The notes: a model not told the origin generated them from the sequence alone. Counted from the first letter of the stretch, positions 28,478 through 40,299 are shown. The stretch: DNA of 64,000 nt from Undaria pinnatifida (GCA_012845835.1 JABAKD010000108.1:536001-600000), one strand, 5' to 3'. Program-made: numbers and translations.

Positions 28478-30754
28478 TCAGTCTCTTGGGCATGACGCTC
28501 CCCCTTCCGCCCCTCCCCCATTCCTCCCTTTCCCCCTCCCCCCTCCCCCCCTCCCCCACTCCCCTCCCCGCCCCCCCCCCCTTCCCCCTCCCCCCGGCCG
28601 CTTAGAGATGCCAACGGTGGATGACGCTGCCGCAGCCTTTGCGCGTCGCTCTGCAGCTTTGCGTCTCTCCGTTTCATGCCAATTCCGCATGAACAACTCG
28701 GCTCCCTCCTCTACTCTTCGAAACCATCTGCCAGCCTTCTGAGCAGCCTTTCGCCATCCTTCGAATTTCATTCCAAAAACCGACATATCCTCCTTCAGAT
28801 GATCCATCCAGTCTTTCTCTTGCCCCCCTGAGTAGCCTTTACCCCCAACAAACTCCCCAAACATCACCCTCTGTGGCAGACGCTCCTCCCCCATGCGTGC
28901 CACGAATCCCGCAAACAAAATCCTCCGTTTGCGCACTATCACCTCAACGCTCTCGGAATCTGTCTGGGCAAGCGCGTCGGCGTACGATAGGGTGTGGTCG
29001 TCGCGCTTCCGTTTCCGCCATCCAAGGCATCGGAGGAGCATGGAGCGGTGAACCCGTCGTAGCCTGTCATAGTCAGGCTTCTTCGGGCTCCACGTCATGC
29101 AACCGTACAGCAGTGTCTCGACCACCTCAGCTTTCAGCAACCGCACCTTCAACCGTAAACGCACACCCGGGCGATCATAGATTTCCATCTTGTACCGCTG
29201 GAAACACGCCCAGGCCCTCTGAAGACGCCGCGTTATTTCAGTGCTAAGGTTTCTGTCTGCGGTGATAGCCCCGCCCAAGTATACAAACTGGATTGTTTGT
29301 TTGTAAACCTGGCCGGCTGCATTGATCGTGAAGGACACCTTCCCCCCGCTTTTGGTTTCCAGGCACATTATTTCTGTTTTTGCCTCGGATACTGTAAGCC
29401 CGAACGACGAACACGCAGTCACGATCGTCGTCATCATCCTCTCCAGACCTTCTGATGATCGCGATACGATGCCCGCATCGTCCGCGTACAGCATACCCCA
29501 CAATCTCTGCACCCCCTCCCCCTCCTTCCCCCTCCGTCCGTCGACTTTGCCTGTGCGTGAAGTGCCCTTCTCGCCTTCCTTCTTTCGTTGAAGCTGCACC
29601 ATGTTGTCCGTGATGGCTGCATCAGCGAGGAAGCGTTTCTCGGCAACACGCAGTACCGCAGTGAAAAACATGTTGAACAGCAGTGGCGCGAGCACGCATC
29701 CTTGCCTGAGACCTTGCCCCACGTCGAACTTATCCGAGCACTCTCCATCATCCAGCCGCACGCATGCTTGCATACCGTCGTGGAATTGGCGGATGACGGC
29801 GAGCATTCTCGGTGGCACGCCAAAACGAGCAAGGACATCCCACAAAAGGCTTCGGTCGACGGAGTCGTATGCTTTGGTGAGGTCAATAAAGCACATGTAC
29901 AAGGGGGTGTCCTTCTTCCGCGCCATTTCCTGCAGTCGTCGTACTACGAACATCATGTCAACCGTCGAGCGTTGGGGTCTGAACCCACACTGTTCCTCCG
30001 GCAGAATGTTCTCGCGTTCGCAATAGTCACTCAGGCGACCCGCGATGACTTTGAGGAGTACTTTACCGGCGTGAGCCACGAGGGAGATGCCACGATAATT
30101 GCCACACTCAGTCCGATCTTTCTTCTTGTGAAGCACCTTAATCGTAGCATCTTTCCATTGTTGGGGTACGCCACCCCCCCTCCACACAGCGGCGATGATA
30201 TCGTGGAAGTTTCCGAGGGTGTCGAATTCTCCTTCGTCGGCCAAAACCTTCAAGAGCTCGGCCGGGAGACCATCGGGCCCTACCGCCTTTCGGTTCGCCA
30301 GCGCCCGGATCGCCTCCTCTACTTCGTACCTAGACGGGACATCGTCCAGTGGTCTGCACGGGGGCCACTGCTTAAGCTCGCCCACAATGCTTGGATCAAG
30401 GGTCGGCGACTTGGTGTTGAGCAGTTTGTGAAACCACCTCACCCACCGCTCGCGGATGAGGACGTTATCCCGCAGCAATCGACCTTCCTCGTCCTTGATG
30501 TACTGCGAGTTAAACGTCCTCTTCCCTTCCACATCCATCCCCTTGAGGTGTTTGTAGAAGCCAAAATGATCACCTTCTCGGATACGCCCTTCGAGTTGGC
30601 GAACGTAATCTTCGAAGAACCTCTGAACAGCTTCCGCCCGCGTGCGTTTCAGCTGTTTGATGGTCGCCTTCAAGGCTTGCCGTAGACCACGATCGTTTGG
30701 AGCAGAACGGACCCGTTTCCTCGCGTCTTCTCTATCCTGCCATCGTGCATTCAA
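28478..30754 (-). CDS. LINE reverse transcriptase ORF, 758 codons
   Basis: Non-LTR reverse transcriptase used for target-primed retrotransposition. Visible motifs: [10 protein letters not shown] (216-225), [13 protein letters not shown] (252-264), [13 protein letters not shown] with the first catalytic Asp (289-301), [14 protein letters not shown] (348-361) and the catalytic YADD (423-426). A post-RT region follows with [28 protein letters not shown] and [14 protein letters not shown]. The last ~45 residues are a Gly/Arg run encoded by the C/G-rich 3' edge. The chosen ATG is internal to the full ORF2: the endonuclease part is missing apart from its last motif at 30860-31096, and the frame is broken between 30755 and 30860. 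The RT frame itself is uninterrupted, suggesting a fairly recent insertion. Confidence 0.9.
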   Translation of the reverse strand: MNARWQDREDARKRVRSAPNDRGLRQALKATIKQLKRTRAEAVQRFFEDYVRQLEGRIREGDHFGFYKHLKGMDVEGKRTFNSQYIKDEEGRLLRDNVLIRERWVRWFHKLLNTKSPTLDPSIVGELKQWPPCRPLDDVPSRYEVEEAIRALANRKAVGPDGLPAELLKVLADEGEFDTLGNFHDIIAAVWRGGGVPQQWKDATIKVLHKKKDRTECGNYRGISLVAHAGKVLLKVIAGRLSDYCERENILPEEQCGFRPQRSTVDMMFVVRRLQEMARKKDTPLYMCFIDLTKAYDSVDRSLLWDVLARFGVPPRMLAVIRQFHDGMQACVRLDDGECSDKFDVGQGLRQGCVLAPLLFNMFFTAVLRVAEKRFLADAAITDNMVQLQRKKEGEKGTSRTGKVDGRRGKEGEGVQRLWGMLYADDAGIVSRSSEGLERMMTTIVTACSSFGLTVSEAKTEIMCLETKSGGKVSFTINAAGQVYKQTIQFVYLGGAITADRNLSTEITRRLQRAWACFQRYKMEIYDRPGVRLRLKVRLLKAEVVETLLYGCMTWSPKKPDYDRLRRVHRSMLLRCLGWRKRKRDDHTLSYADALAQTDSESVEVIVRKRRILFAGFVARMGEERLPQRVMFGEFVGGKGYSGGQEKDWMDHLKEDMSVFGMKFEGWRKAAQKAGRWFRRVEEGAELFMRNWHETERRKAAERRAKAAAASSTVGISKRPGGGGRGGGRGGEWGRGGGGRGKGRNGGGAEGGASCPRD

Positions 30755-30859
30755 CTCGGCTCTCGTCTCCTCGGTCGCACACCAGCCCCTCGGTACTTGT
30801 TTACGCCGAGTAGGGGGCGCTATGTCGGCGGCGTTTGACAGTATCGTCTCGGTCAGTAA

Positions 30860-31096
30860 TCAGGCCATGTCATCAACGCTTCCGGCATTAGTACCGGGTG
30901 TCGGAGAGGCAAGGTTGGCTGCTATCGCATTTGTCAAATTCATCCGTAGATGCGGGTCCGCCATTAATCTTTGTAGATCAATAGCTCGCCGGCTTTTGAC
31001 AACTACCTTTGGACGATTTGGTGCGATGCGGCCTAAGAGGCGAATACTTGCTATCACGAGGTTGTGGTCCGACTCGGCGTTCTCCCTGGGTGGAGT
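30860..31096 (-). pseudogene. Fragment of LINE endonuclease C-terminus and linker
   Basis: Encodes ENAESDHNLVIASIRLLGRI, then KSRRAIDLQRLMADP and TPGTNAGSVDDMA. This corresponds to the end of the APE-type endonuclease (SDH motif) and the linker before the RT. It precedes the RT frame but is separated from it by a stop or shift. Confidence 0.75.
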
Positions 31097-31100
31097 CCGC

Positions 31101-31584
31101 TCATGTGCTGACTCATGACATAAATCCTCGTCTTGCCATCTGCGTCTGGAGTAGTGCAGAAATATCATAGTCTATTTTCAAGTAGTTTGATCTTTCCTCG
31201 GCTTTTCTTTTTATGCGTACTGAAAGAGACCACTATTTCGAGTTTTAGACATATGGTGTTTTTTTTATGCGTTTAAGGTCGAAGTATCCAATGGCCTAGC
31301 TCTTCCAGTTGGAAGTACTTAAGACCTAACCTCGAGGCTTAAATACGTCTAGTGTGTGGTTGCCCGGGGACAGAAGCGTCTCATACCCCGCAAAATAGAG
31401 CCAGTCTCGGCGGCTTTCCGCGGCCATAGCTCGCGCCACGGACGTCCCATGAGCCCGGCACACGGCTGATAATATACCGACGGGTAGTCTGATCGCATTG
31501 CAGAAGAAAGCACACCAAAAAACTCTGCGCCGGCGGAGAAAAAGGGACGGACTAGGCAAAAAAATCAAAATGGTACATATGCAT
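31101..31584. other. No feature seen
   Basis: Unique-looking sequence between LINE copy 1 and the K1 relative. Confidence 0.4.
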
Positions 31585-31748
31585 ATATGATGAGTGAGTT
31601 TTTATTGGGAGGGGTCCTATTTTTTGTCCACTGTAATGGTAAGTATTGGTATTTATACTTTAGAAGGGGAATTTTGAGCTAGATCTAACATCACATCTAT
31701 TTTATAAATTAATTACTACTGTAGTTTCCAGTATACTGCTTTTATTCT
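31585..31748 (+). repeat. K1-associated interior block, copy a
   Basis: GAGTTTTTATTGGGAGGGGT, GTCCACTGTAATGGTAAGTA, TTTTGAGCTAGATCTAACAT and TAAATTAATTACTACTGTAG are the reverse complement of 46425-46575. The first block also follows a K1 unit at 57345-57380, so it is the next segment of the same element. Confidence 0.75.
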
Positions 31749-34700
31749 TACTCTCGGCCCTACTACGGCTAGCTACCACACATCATCACCGTATTTGTGG
31801 TATCCGATCATCTCGCCGCCGAAACAATGCCACTCAATCTCAAAGAAACTCGATGCAATGAGGGGGTTCAGCCCGCCAATGCCAGGTACATGTTGGCGCT
31901 GCACTCAAGTATTAGTCTAGTGCCCTCTACCAGGTATAATTTACTGCTCGTGGCAGGTCCCTAAGCTACGAGGTGGACCAACACTTGTTTGCGGATTAGG
32001 AACAAGGCGCGAAGGAATGTACAGTATTTTCGCTTGGTACATTAAACATAACTATTTAGTACGTGTCATATAGTACATATTTCGGTTCCCCGATTAGGGT
32101 AGTGTACTACTGCAGTGCAGCGCCAACGGGTGGCGTTGGCCTGCTTTTCCCCAGTAGTGTAATTCGTATGCAAAGTTTTTTTTTTCTTTTTTATCCTCCG
32201 GCGGATGGGGTGGGAAAAATAAAGCTTTAGCTCACCACACTTCCATGTATTTTCATACGCGTCGTGTGTCGATTTAACTCAGTTGCTTTCGCAGCCCAAC
32301 GCTAGCTGGCGCACCCTTCGGATCCCACTGTAGGTATAGCGTAAGCTGTCCCTATCAGTGGTCTTCGTGTAAAGTTGGATGGGGGCATTGGTTTTCCGGG
32401 CTTGAAAGTGCATATTTCGATTCCTCGACTACTAGGCTGGTTTAACTCTTCTTTGAGAATCAATCTTCATTTAGCCCACACAAACGCACTGGGGCATGCT
32501 GTAGATAGAGCTTCGCCAAAACTGATGATCAAACTGAACGGTGCCATTGCTACTTGGCGTTCCCCAATGTGCCACTGGGCTCTCTGTGAAGAAAACTAAA
32601 ATCCCCTGTTCGTCGATGTTCCTTTTCTTCAATATCCACGTTTCGTTATTCCCTTTTTTTTAGGCGGTTCGAAGCCATTTTCTGACGATTCTGCGATCTG
32701 TCCATCTATCTAGTCGATGAAAACCTTTGCGTAAACCTTTACCACTGCTGCCGCTACGAGTGTTTACTGTTCCAACACTGATGCGCTCCACCTGGACCTG
32801 GTACCTGCTACACAATGGGGAAGTTACCCTCGCAGAAGAGGCGCCTGGATTACCTACTTCGAAGTATATCTCTGTATGTGCAAGTGTGGGAAGTGGCTCG
32901 TACGAGTGTTAATTGTATGGATGGTATTTCTAAATTATTCGAACGTCAGCTGTGAGTTCGACAAGTTTGGGGTCAATATCCATCATTGCAAGCTGCGTAG
33001 TCTAATACCTGGTACACCGGTCGGCCGTTCTTAGCAAGTAGTCGTGACTCAAAACCTAATCGATATTAAATCCATATTATATGTTACTAATATTTACACG
33101 GCTTCAAAACCTCGGAAAACTGTAGGTAACCGCTATGAATAAAAGCAGTGGACTAAGCAGTTCCCTTCCACTCGTAAGGTGCGCCTGCACATAGCTGGTT
33201 ACCCTGGCGGCGTCATGAGCAGGCAGATTACGTGGCACTTTTCAGCGGCACGACGAGAATGTCGTACAGGTCTAGCATATTGTACGAGGGTGGGGCAAAC
33301 CAGGTACTACGTATATACTACGGAGATCCATTGCTAGCAGGATGAAATTCAAAACAACACGAAAAGAGCGGGAGGTAACTCCCAGCCAGTCTTTTGCAGT
33401 AGTTTCCACTCGTGAGTGTCTCAGCGCATCAAACGTACCGTGGTGCAACGGCACCTTCATGGGGAGGCGTCCAAGTCATTCGTGCGCTCGCACACATTGG
33501 TATAATAGGTGTTTAGCATTACTACATAAATATATATATATATAACGCAGCCCGCCCCCCCGTCCTTCTCCACGCTACAATACCGTAGACTATGCCCTAG
33601 CTCATGCCAGCGTCGCGCGATGGGTCGGCGCTCTCACAACCTCCCTTCGCTTGTCGACTGCCTCACGCTAAAACCGCGTAAACTCGCTTCATGCGCTGCC
33701 TATCATAGCTCAAGTGACTTATAGCACACGTGCATTTCGTTCGTCACAACGCCAACAAAAAAGAGGCCCAACACAACGTCTCCAACAATGTTCCACCAAA
33801 ACTCCCTCTGATCAGAACTGCAAGCATTGTTCCACACTATACCCAAGTATTTTTCCCCCGAACACATGAGTGCAGCCTTAAATAGACAGAGATCAAATCA
33901 GGAGCCGCCGCGTTCTGGGATACGAGACTGCCACTTCCAGCTGTACGTAAGTTTACACCCGCAAGGCGATCGGAACAGCCCAACGAAAAAGTCTGGAAGG
34001 CATTAAGCCTAGTCTAGACAAATACTATCCATGTAAAATTATGTACGTCAAACCATTATTGAGAGGCATTCGTGCATGAACAGCGTGTACACAGATCAGA
34101 AGCATTCGCATATTCACCCAAACTACGCGTTCCCCTAACCCATCCCTCGGCTGCCTGTAGCATAACCCACGCCGATGAATAATGATAAATAACGCTATTA
34201 CTGCCACGAATAGAGCCAACGCTTGGAATTGCGCTGTATCACCTCATAGAAGAGAAACGTCCGAGCCAGAAAAAACACAAGAGGCGGCCTGTCGCTTGGT
34301 CGCTGCTCTGCTCGCCCCGCCTACACAGTAACCAAGGCCTACCTATCGTATCTATCTGCGTGAGCCCCCCAGCAGCAATGATACGACACCAGATGTCGGG
34401 CACTCTTACAAGATCGTGGAACGACACCCCTAAATTATTCCGTCTCAAATAGACGGCAGATTACGTCGCTTGCGGTTCTTTCGGCGGCGTAATATGTTTC
34501 CTTCTCTGCAGGATGAGACAACGTACCTTATGGTCACCTAATGGTCACAGGAAGTGGTCGTCGTGCTGGCTCCCACTGTTTTCGGGCTATTTGGAATCCT
34601 CTGACCAGACGGGGGCCTGCACCACACTGGTGCACCCCTTGCAGAAGAAGCGCCAACAAAACACTCCTAACCCCGTGAAGTTGACAGGCGGCGTTGAATA

Positions 34701-35090
34701 ACCTACCAAACAAACCATATAAAATATTACCAGTCCGAACGCGAGTTGGACAAACGACGGGTTCACTCTACCGCTAAACCTTGGCCACAAAACAAAACGG
34801 ATGGCCCCGTTTCGCCAACCAAGAGCAAAAAAACCCGTCGAATCCGTGTGCTCAAGACGCCACCCAACAGTAACGGGATCAGGACAACTACGGGGCAAAC
34901 TGAGAGTCCGTACAGTAACCGGGAGACCACGACCAAACCGTGGTCAGGCGTGCCACGACAAACCGTCAAACTCTGCTCTTGCATACCAGGTACAACTGTC
35001 GTACGGAAATGCTGAAGGGGCTAGGAATGCGCTTTGCGGGTTGTGGTCAGCGTTTTCTAACATAAAAAAACACGGGCAAGAACCACTACC
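31749..35090. other. Mostly featureless non-coding DNA
   Basis: A diverged K1 copy lies at 32937-33000 (CGAACGTCAGCTGTGAGTTC, CATTGCAAGCTGCGTAG) and a short (TA)n at 33528-33543. Stop-free frames here are short and lack domain character. Confidence 0.45.
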
Positions 35091-35099
35091 ATGCCCATA

Positions 35100-35177
35100 G
35101 CCCTCGACAATAGTCCTCGACAATAGTCCTCGACAATAGACCTCGACAATAGCCATCGACAATAGCCCTCGACAACG
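35100..35177. repeat. 13-bp minisatellite (CTCGACAATAGYC)n
   Basis: Six copies. Confidence 0.9.
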
Positions 35178-35411
35178 GACTTCACCCAACTTCACCCATA
35201 ACGCTTCCAAAAACATACCATACCAGGTACAACACACAATGCCGCCCACTACCATTACTATCATAATAGCGCATCATCAGTAGACAAAAAACACACAACT
35301 TCACACAAAAAAAATGAGTCCAGCTGTACCATGCAATAGACTTCAAAATAACACATGACGCCCATAACGCGCCCAGAAAAACAAGATAACAACATCTCGG
35401 GCACTCTGGCC

Positions 35412-35417
35412 GGGGGT

Positions 35418-35464
<47 letters not shown>
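35412..35464. repeat. Poly(G) tract, ~50 bp
   Basis: An almost uninterrupted G run with one T near the left end. Its true length may not be resolved in the assembly. It lies about 57 bp beyond the stop of the minus-strand exon, so it would be poly(C) in that transcript's 3' region. Confidence 0.9.
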
Positions 35465-35465
<1 letters not shown>

Positions 35466-35520
35466 CCTTTACACACTGCTGCCACGCGAATGGTGCATGA
35501 TCGCCAGCGCGGCGCGGCTC

Positions 35521-36274
35521 TCACGGTAACCGATATCCCCCCACCTCCGCCGCATCAACCCCCTGCCTAACACCCCCGCTGCCCCCGTCCAACACCGCCT
35601 CTCTTACGTTCGGTGCTGTCCCATCACCAAACATCAACGGCTCCTGCAAATCATTCCCTACCGCGTGCCCCCCCGCCCGAGCAGGACGCACGCTGCCCGC
35701 CTCGTCCGCCCCACTGTACTCTTCCGCTCGTGTCGCTACCGCTGCTTCCACCACATCACCCGCCTCCACCGCCGCCCCGTGCGCCCTCGGTACTCTAATA
35801 GTCAGCTCTGGCTCCATGCGAGGTGCAGCCGGGGCAACCCTGTTTGAGTCGGGGTGTCTCATCGGGGGCGCCAATGAACTCAGAAGAGACTGCGGCATTG
35901 ACGCGACGAAGCCAAACGCGACACCGGAGTCGTCTACGAGACCTGCCACGGGGTATTGCTTCAAATCTTCCTCGTTGTCGGAGAGCTGCGCCCAATGTTG
36001 GTCTTCCCCCTGCCCTCCGGGTAGCATATCGGACGCGGAGAGGGACCTCCCCGGCCACGTGCGGAGTATGGGCATCGCCTGCGGGACAGACCACGCTTCG
36101 GCGAAGGAGATGCCCTTTTTCTTTCGTCGCACTTCAGTGTAGCCGCAGAGCGCGGTGAAGCAGCAACAGAGGCAGACGAAGAACAGCGTAGATGCGTAAA
36201 ACTCCCAGTCTGACTCGAGCACGGTGCACTCGGAGTCAGCCTCGACTGAGCAGCAGCTGCTGCAGGTTCCGTTG
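35521..36274 (-). CDS. Terminal exon of a single-pass membrane protein gene
   Basis: On the minus strand, a T-rich tract ending AAAACAG precedes 36274. The frame then encodes NGTCSSCCSVEADSECTVL, a membrane helix (FYASTLFFVCLCCCFTALCG), a basic stop-transfer TEVRRKKKG, and a ~200-residue polar tail ending at TGA (35521-35523). The total is 250 residues after one base of a split codon. The layout fits a receptor-like type I protein with a Cys-rich ectodomain encoded by upstream exons, none of which could be identified at higher coordinates. The last codons contain CCGTGAGA, so a donor just before the stop cannot be excluded. No homology to the 1238-23393 gene is evident apart from the general Cys-rich/TM/tail design. 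Confidence 0.68.
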
Positions 36275-37304
36275 CTGTTTTAAACAAGAGAAAAAAACAG
36301 CGACATTTTTTCGGCGGAAAGAGAAGACGGGGCGTGTCAGTAAGTGTGGGCGAACTGCCGCGTTGTTTTGCATACAGCAGGGGTCCCTTTGCATTAGTGC
36401 GGTGGCTTGCCAGACGACGTTAGCAGCACTGAAGCGGCACCCCGCACTATCCCGAGAAGGTGCGGTACAGCACTATATAGGACAAGCAAGGTCATGATAG
36501 GCCATGATGACTGCACTAAACTGGGGCAGCGCACTGAAGTGTGCCGAAATAACGCGGGGCCACCAGTGTACACAGATCATATAGATTACACAGATCATAC
36601 ACTCTGTGCGCATCCAAAGTGTCATTCGATCTATGCCATTATGTGCATATATCAGGTACCAGACCAAGTACCCGGTGTAGCTTTGCAAGGTTGCCACCCG
36701 ATGCACGAAGCGTGGTCCTACAGTGCACTGTACCTGGTATAGTCTAACCTCCAACGCTTCGCTTACGAACCGCCCGCCGTCCACTTTGGGCCACCATCAT
36801 GCGTCACAAGTGTGGATCTAGCTTCCAAGCGACGGCATTCCAACTCGTACTACGTCAACCAATTTCCGGTTCCCTACGTCGTGATCAAATCGACCATCGA
36901 ACATGTGTGTGTTATCCTGGTACGTATGACACCGATACTGATTGATGTTGTAGACAACCACATCAACATCCGCAGTGTCTGTCCTGATTCTTCGCCATAG
37001 AAAGACTAAAACAAAATGTGGTCACAGACTGCGTGTAGACTGCGTGTGTGTTGTCTCCACAGTAATCCGGTGTTCCTATCCAACGGCATCATCAGCACGC
37101 CTTATTCTTCAGATAAACATTTTGTGGTCAGATTGTGAGACAGAATCAAAACAAAACGTAATGCGATTTTACCTGTAATCCACAGTCCCAAGACAGGTCA
37201 TGCAGCCGGTCAACTCCGCCGTTTCTACGCAAGTGTAAAGCTTGCCAGGAGAAACTTCATGGCCATTCCTGTGACAAACAGCGGTTACATCGAACAGAAC
37301 CCAA
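36275..37304. other. No confident feature
   Basis: Expected to be intron or upstream sequence of the minus-strand gene. Around 36810-37000 three frames are open (see rejected items). Confidence 0.4.
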
Positions 37305-37510
37305 ACGCGCAGTGCACGAGGGAAGAACGTGCTGAATTATTATCGCCGTGAAAAGCGTGCAAAAGGGGCATACCGTAATGGGGAGGGGGGAGAAGAGCCT
37401 GCTTAGTGACCCCGGATCTGAGTAACGTGTACAGTAGGAAGAAAGAAGGAGCGAGAAAAAATGCGAAAATAACAGATGGGATGAGCAAAAAGAAAGAAAG
37501 ATAAAACGCA
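37305..37510 (+). repeat. Dispersed repeat family R4, copy 2
   Basis: Shares GCATACCGTAATGGGG, GAGAAGAGCCTGCTTA, CCCGGATCTGAGTAACG and the GATGAGCAAAAAGAAAG end with the copies at 5280-5505 and 60060-60260. Confidence 0.7.
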
Positions 37511-37696
37511 CCACGCACAACCGCAGTACGCACGTACCGGTCCGGTTAATTGAATTTCCTCAACACCGACGATACATATACCGCGATATACCATCGTACA
37601 TACGAGGTATAATACAACTTCTGTACAATCACAGAAACGTGCTGATAAGTGAGAAATTGCGGCGGCCCGCACAATATGCCATATATTCGCATGCTA

Positions 37697-38000
37697 TTTT
37701 TTTTTCTCACCCTTTTACTTTTCAGTTTTTGGACAAGCCGTGGTCAGAGGTGTCGTCCCTTCTCCCCCCCGGTTCTTGCCTTCAACTTTTATCGCGCATA
37801 GGGTTCAGCAATCCCACTGCTCGTCGATTTTTATCGAGTGTTGCTAACTCACGCTCTCGCGCTTTCTGCAAGTCAATTTGTGCTCAAGAAAAAGTCCCAA
37901 TGAATTTATACGAGTATGCATTCGGCGGGGCTCGAACTCACGAAACTGACGTACACCAGGCTCGAGGATAGCCTGATACGCCACCGGGGCGACCGGCTAT
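37697..38000 (-). mobile_element. tRNA-derived SINE, copy 1
   Basis: On the minus strand the 5' head (38000 to ~37925) reads GCCGGTCGCCCCGGTGGCG (A-box-like), then an AGGCT/AGCCT stem around a 7-base loop ATCCTCG, then GAGTTCGAGCCCC (B box, RNA polymerase III). A ~200-bp body follows (TTATCGCGCATAGGGTTC on the plus strand) and the element ends in an A-rich tail (T9 at 37697-37705). It matches 50373-50702 and 56578-56903. Confidence 0.82.
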
Positions 38001-38131
38001 CATGGAGCCCCTACGTAGTCCCGTGGAGATCGCAAGTGACGTGGAGATCGCAAGTGACGTGGCAGCTTCATCCCGTTACCGGGACAGCTCGTTGTAACGT
38101 ACCTGGTACAACGTAACCCAATATTTCTTAA

Positions 38132-38201
38132 CACTGCACTCCCGTTTGGGGGACAAAGCGCTTGGAATTAGACCATGCTATCTTTAGGGGTTGGAACAGT
38201 G
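38132..38201. mobile_element. TTAA-flanked MITE, copy 2 (70 bp)
   Basis: TTAA then CACTGCACTCC at the left, and GGAACAGTG then TTAA at the right. The interior GTTTGGGGGACAAA and TATCTTTAGGGG match copy 1, but the terminal bases differ from the CCCC/GGGG of the other two copies. Confidence 0.55.
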
Positions 38202-38219
38202 TTAACAACTATCACTAGG

Positions 38220-39115
38220 AGGGAAATCGAGAGAGTGAGCGAGAGCACCCAGAGGCTCTACAGTAGTAGCTATACAGTAGTAGCTCTACAGCAGTAATAT
38301 ACCCGGTCTCGGCGCATCGTGATCATGAGGTCAACACGTGCCGAATGTGACGGTTAGCCCGATCATTTTACAACCGGATCCGTGAATCGAAACAGGCCTT
38401 TTCCGACACAACTTTTTTTCTAGTTGATCCATTATTATGAACCTCCTCCTTACCGTCCTCCTTACCGTGTGTCGAGTCGATTTTATAGTTTGGTGCGTTC
38501 TCTGGGGGCGGTTGGTGTGAGGGAATACTGTTGCCTGGCAGTCAAAGGTCGGTTGGAAGCTCTGTGTTCGGTGTGTTCCGCGCGAGCAACGCGTGCTTCT
38601 TCACGCGCGACTAGCCCTCGTCCAACCGAGTCGGTGGCGTTCGACTTGGCCCAAAGCCGCCACATCTACATCAGATGGTAATTTCATCTAGTATCATCGC
38701 TGAGGATATTACTTCCGATGTATCAGGTACCTGGTATGTATCTTCCCCTGGTATATACACGCGTGACGGTCAGACAGAGAACTGGGAATGTCGCCGAATA
38801 TGTCATACGAACAACACAATTGCTCCATTTTGTTTTCTCCCCGATGTTGGTTCGGGTCCAGCTACGAAACTGTGCGTGCAGGCATGCATGCTCGCCCCAT
38901 GGGCTACTGATGAGCTCAGGAATGCTATGAGTGGCGCGCTTCTTCGCGAACACGCCATACCCATACGCACCTCCAGCACATAAATAGCAGATAGATAGCA
39001 GATAGATAGCAGATACATAGCAGATACATAGCAGACACATGGAGAATCGAGAGAGTGAGCGAGAGCACCCAGAGACCTACCCGGCCTCGGCACATCGGCA
39101 TCAATCATTATGTAA
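38220..39115. repeat. Direct repeat pair about 820 bp apart
   Basis: AATCGAGAGAGTGAGCGAGA then GCACCCAGAG and ACCCGGYCTCGGCRCATCG occur at 38227-38325 and again at 39045-39095. A second pair (38700-38770 and 39160-39230) shares GATATTASTTCC, ATGTATCTTCCC and GCGTGACG. It could be a local duplication or long direct repeats of a degraded element. Confidence 0.65.
38985..39035. repeat. 10-12-bp array (AGCAGATAGAT)n
   Basis: Five units of AGCAGATAGAT/AGCAGATACAT. Confidence 0.85.
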
Positions 39116-39524
39116 CCATCTATATGAACAGGACATGGCAGTTAGATGGGAACATCTCGGAACGGGATATTAGTTCCAATGTATCTTCCCTTGATATATA
39201 TATGTATATATATGTATGTGCGTGACGACCAATATTACTGGTGCAGAGGCATTTTTCCAATTTCCTGTCATCCACACAGCACCAGATACAACAAGAAAAT
39301 ATGGATGTCAATCGTTGGACGCATCCATTTAATGTAAAGAACACACAGAGGATATTATATAAAGTACACCAGCAGAGTGCATTTCTAACTTTAAAAAAAC
39401 TACACAAGATTTGGAAAGAACGGTATATCACGTGAAGGGAATGTACACTGACTATGTGGCTCTATTACATAAGGCGTGCAGCTCTCGCACGACTGCTGTC
39501 ACGAGACACACGCCCCACGACGCA

Positions 39525-39642
39525 TAGGCCATAGTAGAGGTAACACCACGTAAATCGCCGTGGCACGTAAACAAAACTATAACGCCATGGTAGAGGTGAG
39601 ACCACTTAAATCGCCTCGGCACGTGAACAAAACTACCACTCG
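39525..39642. repeat. ~58-bp tandem duplication
   Basis: CCATRGTAGAGGTRAGACCAC then TAAATCGCC, GGCACGT and AACAAAACTA, twice. Confidence 0.8.
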
Positions 39643-40249
39643 GAATAACCATTACGGGGTTATTTTTTTTTTTTTCTTTAATTAGTACCAGGTACCAGGT
39701 ACTTCGAAGTACTTCGAAGTACAACACAAGACCATACGTAAAAGAAGTAAGACCATCAAAATTGGATTATCATGGGGTGGTCTTGAATTGGGCACGCCAC
39801 TACTGTGTACCAGGTATAACACTTAGTCAAACGCCTTGCTAAAAACACCCATATTCCCGTCGGCTTCTTGATGGCAGAGGTGCAGAGGGCACAGGTGAGA
39901 GGCGTACGATAACACCGCCACACCGCCAAATAAACATCATGAGGCCGAGGTACAACGACATAAAAACCGACTACGAGATCGACACTAGCAAGCGTCTGCA
40001 ATAGGAAGGGCATGGAGCAGCACGAACATCAAAAATGGCAACAGCACGCGTGTGTTACAGCTCCTCCCATTGCAGTTACAAAAAATACGCATCCCTTACC
40101 CCAGCGCTTGGGCCTTTTTTTCTTTCTTAGGTTACGACGGCCAATGAAACCTGAAACCGTCAGGTTGTTTGTCCTTTTCTTCAGAGCTTTTCACGAGTCA
40201 ATATCCTACCAGCGGTTCCGGTCAGCAGGTTTTCAAATTCTCGCAGGTT

Positions 40250-40290
40250 GAGTCGGGTCGGGTCGGGCCGGGTCGGGTCAGGAGGCGTTT
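40250..40290. repeat. (GGGTC)n short array
   Basis: Six to seven degenerate GGGTC/GGGCC units. Confidence 0.75.
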
Positions 40291-40299
40291 AAACTGCTG

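Larger units (their letters stand above)
27746..31100 (-). mobile_element. LINE family A, copy 1 (5'-truncated)
   Basis: Reading on the minus strand, the element starts at about 31100 just before the SDHNLVIA motif of the endonuclease domain. It continues through a complete RT frame and a ~700-bp 3' UTR with a polypyrimidine tract, and ends in (AAC)n (seen as (GTT)6-7 at 27746-27770). Homology to 51392-54390 covers its whole length. The sequence left of 27746 differs from that left of 51392, so these are separate insertions. No clear target-site duplication could be read. Confidence 0.88.

Noticed and set aside
29588-30685. 365-codon plus-strand open frame
   Set aside because: It is the antisense of the LINE RT frame (28478-30754), which has clear RT motifs. 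The plus translation has none. The same applies to the plus frames at 52586-53574.
34512-34699. Possible terminal exon after CTTCTCTGCAG
   Set aside because: The acceptor is strong, but the three frames give short unlike peptides (one TM-like VVVVLAPTVFGLFGIL then stop). No upstream exon in phase.
36810-37000. Candidate exon (plus: YYVNQFPVPYVVIKS with a GTACGT donor; minus: NINQYRCHTYQDNTHMFDG)
   Set aside because: Three frames on two strands are open, none clearly better. The acceptor is ambiguous and there is no partner exon. Transcript data would be needed.
37925-38000. True tRNA gene
   Set aside because: The tRNA-like head is always joined to the same 200-bp body and A-rich tail, lacks well-paired acceptor and T stems, and occurs in three copies. 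A SINE explains it.
38220-39115. LTR retrotransposon
   Set aside because: The direct repeats are short (~100 bp), lack TG...CA ends, a primer-binding site or any gag/pol frame.
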